From CAG-390 sp051867815 (GTDB lineage Bacteria > Bacillota > Clostridia > Oscillospirales > CAG-272), in NCBI GenBank assembly GCA_051867815.1, contig JBJDZD010000033.1:1-17305 (forward strand): a stretch of DNA of 17,305 nucleotides, in the 5' to 3' direction. This document shows positions 1 to 6,961 of this stretch, in pieces (the stretch's first letter is position 1; each line of letters starts with the position of its first letter). The notes under the pieces are model-generated. The model was not told the DNA's origin. It was given only the letters and a program-made list of their open reading frames with translations, and made no database searches. A program made the position numbers and the translations under genes.

Positions 1-945
1 GGCTTTACACCCGAAAACTTTGAATTTACCGTAAGAAATGCGACGGACAGCATGGGCTTTGAAAACGGATACACCTTCGTGGAGCTTGACGACGGAAGCG
101 CGATGATAACGGGCGCCGACGTTTCGGGCGACGTCGTGCTTCCGGCAGAGCTTAACGGAAAAAAGGTCACCGCCATCGGTGAAGGCGCGTTCTATAAGGC
201 GACGACCATAACATCCCTTACCATTCCCGACGGGATTGAATCAATCGGTATATACGCATTTTCAGACTGCACCGCACTTGGATCCGTCAGTATTCCGAAA
301 TCTGTGTGGAGCATTGAACCTTTTGCCTTTGAGGGTACTCCGTGGCTCGCCGCACAGACGGATGAGTTCGTTACGGCAGGCGACGACGTACTCATCGCCT
401 ACAACGGCACGAGCAACACGCCCGTCCTGCCCGACACCGTCCGTCATCTCGGAGGTGCGTTTGCCGCCAATGAGGCCATACGCTCGCTCACCTTGGGGCG
501 CGGCGTCCTTACCGTATCATCCATGGCACTTGCCTTTTGCAAGAACCTTGCTTTGGTAGATCCGGGACTTTCGCTGGTTTACGTCGGCGAGCAAGCCTTC
601 TCCGGTGACGAGAAGCTTACTTCCTTGGTTTTCCCCGATACTCTGCGCTGCATCGGCCCACAGGCGTGCCTTAACTGCTACGAGCTTAAATACCTTTATC
701 TCGGACAGAGCCTGTGCAATCTCGGGCAAAATGCATTTGAATACTGCCAGGCGCTCCGAACCGTATTCATTCCGGAGAGCCTGACGGAGCTGAGGTCGTC
801 ACATTTCAAGGACTGCCCCTCCCTCTGCCTCGTGCTTTACGGAGGAAGCGAGGCACGGTTCGATTCCGTTGCAATAAACGACAATGAAAGCAGCTTCAAA
901 CGCATCAACAAAGTTTTCAATTACACGGGAGGTATAAATGAATAA
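1..945 (+). CDS. BspA-like leucine-rich repeat (LRR_5) protein, 5' truncated by window edge
   Basis: The reading frame is open from base 1, and no ribosome binding site precedes the first internal ATG at 52, so the true start lies upstream of the window. The 314 visible residues carry repeated LRR_5/BspA units of the form 'L-x-S-x-x-I-P-x-x-[IV]-x-x-I-G-x-x-A-F-x-x-C', for example around IPDGIESIGIYAFSDC and FPDTLRCIGPQACLNC. They are preceded by the typical entry segment (a DDGSAMITG-like strand, then NGKKVTAIGEGAF). Family knowledge: such proteins are mostly surface or secreted binding scaffolds of gut and oral bacteria; ligands are rarely known. A signal peptide or N-terminal domain cannot be assessed. 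The stop at 943-945 overlaps the start of the next SPFH gene by 8 bases, so the two are probably translationally coupled. Why an LRR protein heads an SPFH/metal-pump operon is not known to me. Confidence 0.85.
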   Translation, partial: GFTPENFEFTVRNATDSMGFENGYTFVELDDGSAMITGADVSGDVVLPAELNGKKVTAIGEGAFYKATTITSLTIPDGIESIGIYAFSDCTALGSVSIPKSVWSIEPFAFEGTPWLAAQTDEFVTAGDDVLIAYNGTSNTPVLPDTVRHLGGAFAANEAIRSLTLGRGVLTVSSMALAFCKNLALVDPGLSLVYVGEQAFSGDEKLTSLVFPDTLRCIGPQACLNCYELKYLYLGQSLCNLGQNAFEYCQALRTVFIPESLTELRSSHFKDCPSLCLVLYGGSEARFDSVAINDNESSFKRINKVFNYTGGINE

Positions 946-2683
946 CAAAAAATTCGCGGCAATGCTTCCACCGCTGACATCGCTCGCTCTCGGAGCGGCA
1001 TCGGGCGTCGGCTTAACAGTTCTTTACGGCATTACAAAATACCTTCCCTTCTACCTGCTCGGCTTGACCTTATTTCTCCCCTCGGCGGTTTACGTCTCAC
1101 TCTTTATTCTGAAAATACCTACCGTCAAAGGCAAGCGACCTACGAGCGTCGCGCCGGACAATGTGGGCAAATTCAAGAAAGTGCTGCGCGCGATAGCAAA
1201 GCCCTTTGTCTTTATCGGCAGGCACATAAGCGGAAAGCTCCTTCGGTGCATCTCTTATGTAACCGCCGCGGCGGCTTTCGTGATCTTGCAATACTTCTTT
1301 GCGATCTCCCTTAAGGCCTCCACCTCGCTTTACAAAGTCAATTACGCGATTGCGGTGGCTTTGATAGTTCTCTTTCTTCTGTTCATTGTCCTCGACAAAT
1401 GGATGCTTCACACCGACGGAACGGATGAATACGCGCAGGCGCTCACCTGCAACGTTCGATCACTTATAGCCGTCGCAAGGCTTGCGCTCATCGTCATCAT
1501 ACCTGCAATATTTATAAAACTGCTCGGCTTATATGAGCTTCAAAAATACGTGGTTATCGCTCTTGCGGTGCTCTTTTATTGGTGCTCGCTGTTCACGCTC
1601 CTTTCTTATATCGCACGTGCGGTAAGGCAGGAGCTTGAAAGCGCACCTGATATACGTATCCCCACGCTGTTCTCCGGCGGAAGCGGCAAGGATATGGGGA
1701 TCATCTCATACCTTGAGGACAACACGGGCATCACGATGCGCGGACTTTGGAGCGTTAAGCTGATAAAAAAGCTTACCCTTCCCTCTCTTGTCGCCGTATT
1801 TCTTCTCTTCTGGATATCGACGGGCTTTGTTGAGGTCGGTTCCGGTCAGCACGCTGCGCTCTACAATTTCGGCAGGCTCGCTCCCGAACCTCTCGAACCC
1901 GGCATCCACCTGACTCTCCCTTGGCCCTTTGCCAAGACGGTCATTTACGACACCGATGCTGTTTCTACCATGACCATCGGCTACCGTTCAAACACGGCCG
2001 CGGACAACGTTTGGACACAAACGCACGGCTCGGAGGAATACGAGCTTTTGCTGGGCGGCGGTGAAGAACTGGTTTCCATCAATCTCTGCCTTGAATATAA
2101 GATAAAAGACCTGAATGAATATCTGCTCAACTGTGCCAACCCGGAGGCGATACTTGAGGCAAGCGCGTACGAGCTGGTTGCCGAAAAGACGATCGTCACC
2201 GACCTTGACACCCTTCTATCCGTTGACCGTGAAGCCTTTGCCGCCGACTTTTTGGTTGAGCTTACGCAAAAGCTCGGCGCGCATAACACGGGGCTTGAGG
2301 TCGTAAGCGTAGTGCTTGAAAGCATACATCCGCCGCTCGGCATTGCGGATATTTATCAGCAGCTCGTCAGCGCGGAGATCGAGGCAAAAACCATCATAAT
2401 GAAAGCCGAAGCAACGGCAGCCGTCCGCATTCTTGAAGCGGAAACAGTCAGAAATTCAAATATATCCGTTGCAACCGCAGAACGCCTCAACAAGATAGCG
2501 GCGGCACAGGCCGAGGTGGCGGAATTCATGGCAAGTGTCAGCGCGGACAATTCCTACAGCGACGCATACCGTTATTACAAATACCTGAATGCCGTTAAAA
2601 ACGCATACGGCAACGCAAACCTCATAATCGTCGGCTCGGATGTAGATCAGAATCGCATCTACTTCGGCTCCTTCAATAAATAA
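938..2683 (+). CDS. polytopic SPFH/band-7 (HflK-like) membrane protein
   Basis: 581 residues. About seven hydrophobic segments are visible (roughly 12-33, 37-58, 107-125, 135-153, 178-198, 203-224, 282-300). An SPFH domain follows directly from about residue 298: GSGQHAALYNFGRL, PGIHLTLPWPF at 321-331, and the HflK-like VVLESIHPP near 458-466. Residues about 470-535 are Ala/Glu-rich and probably form a coiled coil. SPFH proteins oligomerise into membrane cages or microdomains; HflK/HflC hold the FtsH protease in E. coli. Classical HflK has one transmembrane helix, so the large membrane-embedded N-terminal half is unusual. The start ATG has GGGAGG about five bases upstream and lies inside the end of the LRR gene. 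Fourteen bases separate it from the HflC-like gene. The specific HflK name is inferred; membership in the SPFH superfamily is clear. Confidence 0.88.
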   Translation: MNNKKFAAMLPPLTSLALGAASGVGLTVLYGITKYLPFYLLGLTLFLPSAVYVSLFILKIPTVKGKRPTSVAPDNVGKFKKVLRAIAKPFVFIGRHISGKLLRCISYVTAAAAFVILQYFFAISLKASTSLYKVNYAIAVALIVLFLLFIVLDKWMLHTDGTDEYAQALTCNVRSLIAVARLALIVIIPAIFIKLLGLYELQKYVVIALAVLFYWCSLFTLLSYIARAVRQELESAPDIRIPTLFSGGSGKDMGIISYLEDNTGITMRGLWSVKLIKKLTLPSLVAVFLLFWISTGFVEVGSGQHAALYNFGRLAPEPLEPGIHLTLPWPFAKTVIYDTDAVSTMTIGYRSNTAADNVWTQTHGSEEYELLLGGGEELVSINLCLEYKIKDLNEYLLNCANPEAILEASAYELVAEKTIVTDLDTLLSVDREAFAADFLVELTQKLGAHNTGLEVVSVVLESIHPPLGIADIYQQLVSAEIEAKTIIMKAEATAAVRILEAETVRNSNISVATAERLNKIAAAQAEVAEFMASVSADNSYSDAYRYYKYLNAVKNAYGNANLIIVGSDVDQNRIYFGSFNK

Positions 2684-2697
2684 TCGGGTGATAAATT

Positions 2698-3792
2698 ATG
2701 AAGAAAACACAGATAAACGAAACAAACGATAAGGCATCTATCTCGCCCAAGACGCGTGAAAAGAGCAGCTTCGGCATGCGCTTTGTCAAGATATTCATCG
2801 CGCTCGTTCTTGTCACCGCGGTAGCCTACTTCGGCTTTACTTTTGAGGTACGCGAGGGCAACTGCGCAGTCGTTCTTCGCTTCGGCGCTCCGCGCGCGCA
2901 GATAACGGAATCCGGGCTTTACTTCCGCCTGCCCTGGCCTTTTGAGAACGTAGTTCAGTATGAAAACAGAATGCAGTACCTTGAATCCTACGCGCAGGAA
3001 ACGGTCACCAAGGATAAGAGGAACATCATACTGACCTCATACGTCGTATGGCAGGTCGAGGATCCCCTCTTGTTCCACAACAGCGTGGGCGCGTTCGGAA
3101 GCACCGAAACATATATCGACCAGCAGGTCAGAAGCGCAACACAGAGCGTTATGGGTATGTATAATCTGACCGAACTCGTCTCGCTTGACACGGAGACAAT
3201 CAAGACCGCAGAGATACAGCAAAAGATATTTGAGAAGGTCAAGGAAAACTGCGAGAAGAACTATGGCATTCTCATCAGCGACGTAAGCATTCTCCGTCTT
3301 TCCCTCCCCGATATCAATCTCCAGAGCGTATTCGACCAGATGCGCCAGGACAGGCAGACCGATATCGATACCATCCTTGCCAACGCTGAAAAGGAAGCAA
3401 ACAAGATCACCTCCGATGCCGATGTTAAAGCCGAGGAGATCATTGCGGACGGTACAAACGAAGCCGCCAAGATAAAGGCTGAAACCGAAAAGGCGGTTGC
3501 CGAGATTTACGCAAACGCGCAGGCGGCAAACCTCGATCTCTTTACCTTCCTCAAGAGTCTTGACACCCTTGCGGCATCCGTAAACTCAGGCACCACCCTC
3601 ATCGTCAGCACCGACTCATATCCCTTCAACGTCCTGAAGGACTACTCCGACATGCTTGAAGGCGAGGGTGATAACACCATAGTCAAAGACCTCTCCTACA
3701 TACTCACTCAACTGGACGAAACGGACAGGAATGCGCTCATCGCCGCCATCGGTCAGCTTCTCGATGAAGCACAGAAGGGTGATCTGCAATGA
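2698..3792 (+). CDS. hflC: HflC-like SPFH domain protein
   Basis: 364 residues with one N-terminal transmembrane helix (about 28-47), then an SPFH domain. HflC-type marks are VREGNCAVVLRFG (51-63), GLYFRLPWPF (73-82), a DKRNIILTSYVVWQVEDPLLF block (106-126), an Ala/Glu/Lys-rich coiled coil (about 225-275), and the late segment LFTFLKSLDTLAASVNSGTTLIVSTDS (281-307) that matches the HflC C-terminal core. Known role of the family: with HflK it forms a cage around the FtsH protease and tunes membrane-protein turnover. The extra C-terminal stretch of about 55 residues (310-364) is acidic and has no match I recognise. The start is supported by GGGTGAT upstream. The stop overlaps the next gene by four bases (ATGA). 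No ftsH is present in the window, so partnership with FtsH is inferred. Confidence 0.85.
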   Translation: MKKTQINETNDKASISPKTREKSSFGMRFVKIFIALVLVTAVAYFGFTFEVREGNCAVVLRFGAPRAQITESGLYFRLPWPFENVVQYENRMQYLESYAQETVTKDKRNIILTSYVVWQVEDPLLFHNSVGAFGSTETYIDQQVRSATQSVMGMYNLTELVSLDTETIKTAEIQQKIFEKVKENCEKNYGILISDVSILRLSLPDINLQSVFDQMRQDRQTDIDTILANAEKEANKITSDADVKAEEIIADGTNEAAKIKAETEKAVAEIYANAQAANLDLFTFLKSLDTLAASVNSGTTLIVSTDSYPFNVLKDYSDMLEGEGDNTIVKDLSYILTQLDETDRNALIAAIGQLLDEAQKGDLQ

Positions 3793-4727
3793 AGAAAAAT
3801 CTCTTGTTTGAGGACATTCTTCGCACCGTGTCGCGCTATTTTGTCGTTATCATTATCGCAGTCGTCGTTCTGATTTGCTGTTCGGGCATAAGATTTATCA
3901 AGAGCGGTGAATCGGCAATCATTCTGCGCTTCGGTAAGATAGTCGGCGATACGCCCGAAGAACAGGTTCACGATGCAGGCCTCTTGCTTGCATTCCCCTA
4001 CATAATCGACGAGGTCATCACCGTACCCACGGGCAGCGTGCAAGAAATGACCGTAAACACCCATTACACGGATGGCGAAATGACCACCTACGACAGAAAC
4101 GGCTACGTCATCACCGGCGACAACAATATAGCTATCCTATCCGCTTCCGTCAAATATACGATCTCCGATCCCGTGGCATATGCCCTTGCCGTCAAGGATC
4201 CACAGGCCGTCATCAACGCCGTAGTCAGCAATGCAATGATCAATGTTGCCGCAAGCTACGCCGTCGACGATATCCTTACCGCCGGCAAAGACGAGTTTAC
4301 CAAGGCTATCCGCACGCTTTCGCAGGAAAAACTCGATGCCTCCGGCATTGGTGTCACGCTCAGCCAGCTTGAGCTGACCAAAGTGGGCATGCCCGAGGAG
4401 GTGCGCGGCATCTACGAGCTTGTTAATTCCACCACGATTCAGGCAAGCACGCGCATTGAGCAGGCACGCCAATATTATGAAACGCGCATTCCTGCCGCAG
4501 AAGCACAGGCAAACGCGCTGATCGCCGAGGCGCAAGCACGGTATTCAAACTCCATAGCCGCGGCAAATTCCGACCTCTATGAGTTCTACGGCGTGCTTGA
4601 CGAATTCAACGCCAATCCCGATGTGGTTCGCATCCGTCTTTATAACACCGCGATAAGTAATATTATCCGCCGAATCGGTACGGTCAAGATAGTTGACGAC
4701 TCCGATTCCAAGATAATCATCAACTGA
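3789..4727 (+). CDS. hflK: HflK-like SPFH domain protein
   Basis: 312 residues with one transmembrane helix (about 17-34), then an SPFH domain. HflK-type features are SGESAIILRFGKI (39-51), GLLLAFPYIIDEVITVPTG (64-82), the ITGDNNIAILSASVKYTISDP block (108-128), which corresponds to the HflK 'TGDENIV...V.Y.I.DP' signature, and VNSTTIQASTRIEQARQYYETRIPAAEAQA near 206-235, the coiled-coil transition of HflK proteins. It is shorter than E. coli HflK and lacks the Gly-rich N-terminal cytosolic segment. It is translationally coupled to the HflC-like gene by an ATGA overlap, with GGGTGATC upstream as ribosome binding site. It is followed nine bases later by the metal-ATPase gene. Likely forms hetero-oligomers with one or both neighbouring SPFH proteins (inference). 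Confidence 0.83.
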   Translation: MKKNLLFEDILRTVSRYFVVIIIAVVVLICCSGIRFIKSGESAIILRFGKIVGDTPEEQVHDAGLLLAFPYIIDEVITVPTGSVQEMTVNTHYTDGEMTTYDRNGYVITGDNNIAILSASVKYTISDPVAYALAVKDPQAVINAVVSNAMINVAASYAVDDILTAGKDEFTKAIRTLSQEKLDASGIGVTLSQLELTKVGMPEEVRGIYELVNSTTIQASTRIEQARQYYETRIPAAEAQANALIAEAQARYSNSIAAANSDLYEFYGVLDEFNANPDVVRIRLYNTAISNIIRRIGTVKIVDDSDSKIIIN

Positions 4728-4736
4728 GGGCCGCGC

Positions 4737-6638
4737 ATGGAAAACATAGATAACATTGCCAAAAACAGCCTCGACGCACTTGCAAAGGATAATCTCAACG
4801 AGAAAAACAGGCGCAGTCTTACCGTAAATCTCATAAGTGCCGCCGCGTCGCTCGTCTGCGTTGCAGTCGGACTTATTTATGCCGCGGTCTTTCCCGACAA
4901 GACGACCCTACCTGCTCTCCTCTATACTATCGGCTTTCTCATTGAAGGCATCCCCGTATTTTGGGCGGCGCTGGGAGGCATCTTCTCACGCAATTTCACC
5001 AATGCAATGGAAATACTCGTTGCCATTGCAATCACCGCCTGCTATTTTTCGGGCGACCTCATCCTCGCAGTACTCATTCCGCTGATACTCAATATCGCCC
5101 ATCTGCTTGAAGAAAGAAGCATCATGGGCGGCAGAGAAGCCATCGACGGCTTAAAAAAGATGCGGCAGGACACCGCCGTTCTACTTGAAGGGGACAGAGA
5201 AAGGACGGTTGAGGCATCCTCGCTGACCGTCGGTCAGATAATCGTTGTCAAGCCCGGCTCGGGCGTTCCGATTGACGGTAAAGTCATTTCGGGCGAGACG
5301 AACGTTGACCAAAAATCGCTCACCGGCGAGCCGCTTCCGGCGCATATCAAGGTCGGTGACCGCGTTTACGCAGGTACCGTCAACATCGACGGGCGCATCC
5401 TTGTGGAAGTCGAAAAGGCGTACGTCGATACCTCGTTCTCAAATATTCTCAATATGCTTGAGCAAGCCGAGAGCATTTCCATCCCGGAATCGAAGCTGAT
5501 CGACCGCTTTATGCGCTATTATATTCCCTTCGTTCTCGCGCTTGCGGCGGCAGTTGCGCTCATAACGAACGACCTTGCCAAAGCGATCGCCATTCTCGTC
5601 GTTTCTTGCCCCTGCGGACAGATGCTTGTCAGCTCAGCGCCGATGATAGCGTCCCTCTCCGTTGCAACCAAACGCGGAATTTTGATTAAAAATTCCAAAT
5701 TCATCGAGGAAATGACTGAGGTCGATACCGTTGTGTTTGACAAAACGGGTACGCTTACCGTGGGTGAACTTTCGTTGACGGACATTCTCCCATTTGAAAG
5801 TCACACCGCCGACGAGCTTCTCTGCCTCGCCGCTTCCCTTGCCTGCGGCTCCAATCATCCCGTTTCGCGCGCGGTCACCGACGCCATTGCGGACAGGGAT
5901 TACGAAAAGCTTGACGAGGTCATGGAGATTCCCGGCAACGGCATGCAGGGCAAAAACAAAAATGGCGAGACCCTTGTCCTGGGCAATAAATATTGGTTTG
6001 ACAGTCTCGGAATCGCCATTCCCGAAGGCTTTGGCGACGAATTCACCGGCTCTGTCAGCTTCGTCGCATGCGACGGCAAACTCATAGGCTGTCTCGGCTT
6101 CAACGACACCGCAAGAGAGGAAGCGTCGGCGAGCATTTGGACGCTTAAAGGAATGGGCATCAAAAACACCGTCATCCTCACGGGCGACCGCGAGATCACC
6201 GCAAGAAAAATTGCGGCAGAGGTCGGCGCAGATAATGTAAAATTTCAACTGCTTCCGCAGGATAAGCTGAAAGCGATCAACGAGCTTCGCAAGGTCAGCT
6301 GCGTTCTCGCCGTCGGTGACGGCATCAACGACGCCCCGGCACTCCGTCAGGCGGACGTCGGCATTGCGATGGGAGCCATGGGCTCCGATCTTGCAATTCA
6401 GTCCGCGGACATCGCGCTGATGAACAATAACCTTGAGAATATCCCATTCATCATCCGCCTCTCGAGGCGCACAAGAAAGATTATTTATCAAAATCTCATT
6501 CTGTCGGTGCTGATCAGCCTTACGATGATAGGCCTTTCCCTCTTCGGAGCGATCTCCGCCCTCTTCGGTGCTGTTTTCCATAATGTCGGCGCATTTGCCG
6601 TGCTGATAAACAGTTCGAGAATACTAAAAACAAAATAA
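4737..6638 (+). CDS. P1B-type heavy-metal-translocating ATPase with atypical CPCGQ site
   Basis: 633 residues with the P-type ATPase core in order: actuator TGE (196-198), membrane CPC (291-293), phosphorylated Asp335 in DKTGTLT (335-341), nucleotide-domain HP (374-375), TGD (482-484) and hinge GDGIND (527-532). The HP plus intramembrane CPC place it in the P1B heavy-metal exporters. There is no N-terminal HMA or His-rich metal-binding domain; the protein begins with about 28 polar residues and then the first membrane helix. The usual CPCAL is CPCGQ here, and the last helix reads HNVGAFAVLINSSR (615-628). That resembles the HEGST region of Co/Fe-type pumps more than the Asp of Zn/Cd pumps or the MxxxS of Cu pumps, so the metal is uncertain. 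GAGGG lies six bases before the ATG. It is the last gene of the SPFH operon and is followed by a terminator. Confidence 0.9.
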   Translation: MENIDNIAKNSLDALAKDNLNEKNRRSLTVNLISAAASLVCVAVGLIYAAVFPDKTTLPALLYTIGFLIEGIPVFWAALGGIFSRNFTNAMEILVAIAITACYFSGDLILAVLIPLILNIAHLLEERSIMGGREAIDGLKKMRQDTAVLLEGDRERTVEASSLTVGQIIVVKPGSGVPIDGKVISGETNVDQKSLTGEPLPAHIKVGDRVYAGTVNIDGRILVEVEKAYVDTSFSNILNMLEQAESISIPESKLIDRFMRYYIPFVLALAAAVALITNDLAKAIAILVVSCPCGQMLVSSAPMIASLSVATKRGILIKNSKFIEEMTEVDTVVFDKTGTLTVGELSLTDILPFESHTADELLCLAASLACGSNHPVSRAVTDAIADRDYEKLDEVMEIPGNGMQGKNKNGETLVLGNKYWFDSLGIAIPEGFGDEFTGSVSFVACDGKLIGCLGFNDTAREEASASIWTLKGMGIKNTVILTGDREITARKIAAEVGADNVKFQLLPQDKLKAINELRKVSCVLAVGDGINDAPALRQADVGIAMGAMGSDLAIQSADIALMNNNLENIPFIIRLSRRTRKIIYQNLILSVLISLTMIGLSLFGAISALFGAVFHNVGAFAVLINSSRILKTK

Positions 6639-6642
6639 CAGC

Positions 6643-6670
6643 AAAGCCGCAGGTAAACGCCTGCGGTTTT
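6643..6670 (+). terminator. Rho-independent terminator after the SPFH/ATPase operon
   Basis: Inverted repeat CCGCAGG (6647-6653) / CCTGCGG (6660-6666) with a six-base loop. It extends outward through G-T and three A-T pairs (6643-6646 with 6667-6670), so the right arm ends in TTTT. It starts five bases after the ATPase stop codon. It should end transcription of the five-gene unit and separate it from the DUF3343 gene. Confidence 0.85.
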
Positions 6671-6732
6671 CTGTTGCGATCCGCACGTTTCGACAGCTTT
6701 CGCCATATACTAACATTAGAAGACAATAAATC

Positions 6733-6738
6733 GGAGGA
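6733..6738 (+). promoter_or_regulatory. ribosome binding site fixing the DUF3343 start
   Basis: GGAGGA lies four bases before the ATG at 6743. The same frame is open further upstream to a TTG at 6674, but that TTG has no ribosome binding site and lies almost on top of the terminator, so the ATG is preferred. Confidence 0.8.
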
Positions 6739-6742
6739 AGAA

Positions 6743-6961
6743 ATGAGATATATTGCGGTTTTTCCGACGCTCACTCTGGCGCAAAAGGCAGGGCGAGCCA
6801 TCAAAAACGAGAATTTGGGAGCGCAGGTGGTTAAGGTCGATTCGTCCAAGACGAGGCGCGGATGCTCTTGGGGCGTAGCATTTGACGAGAACGACCTTTT
6901 TCGCATAAGAATGATATTCTCCAATCACTCCATAGCAGAACGGGAGATAATCCATGAGTGA
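6743..6961 (+). CDS. DUF3343 family small protein (putative Se/S carrier-like)
   Basis: 72 residues starting MRYIAVFPTLTLAQKAGRAIK. The pattern is a short hydrophobic strand, a helix, and a single cysteine in T-R-R-G-C-S-W-G (Cys41), which matches the DUF3343 architecture (a 'ReiSsgCGl'-like motif). Pfam describes this family as putative Se/S carrier-like, often beside cysteine desulfurases or YedF/SelD-related genes; biochemical proof is limited. The stop overlaps the start of the downstream class V aminotransferase by 8 bases, which implies joint translation. Inference: Cys41 receives a persulfide or selenide from the neighbouring enzyme. No Sec-incorporation genes are visible in the window to settle sulfur versus selenium. 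Confidence 0.8.
   Translation: MRYIAVFPTLTLAQKAGRAIKNENLGAQVVKVDSSKTRRGCSWGVAFDENDLFRIRMIFSNHSIAEREIIHE

Noticed and set aside
5634..6581. Long open frame on the minus strand (about 315 codons) opposite the P-type ATPase
   Set aside because: It is the antisense shadow of a gene with all catalytic motifs intact; its translation resembles no family I know, and it is internal to the ATPase gene.
6683..6711. Possible promoter before the DUF3343 gene (TATACT at 6706-6711)
   Set aside because: The -10-like hexamer is reasonable, but no acceptable -35 is found at 16-18 bases; the TTCGAC upstream is only 11 bases away. Some promoter is expected here, but this one is not supported.
6674..6742. Upstream TTG extension of the DUF3343 gene
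   Set aside because: No ribosome binding site for the TTG, and it lies almost on the terminator; the ATG at 6743 has GGAGGA and gives the family-length protein.
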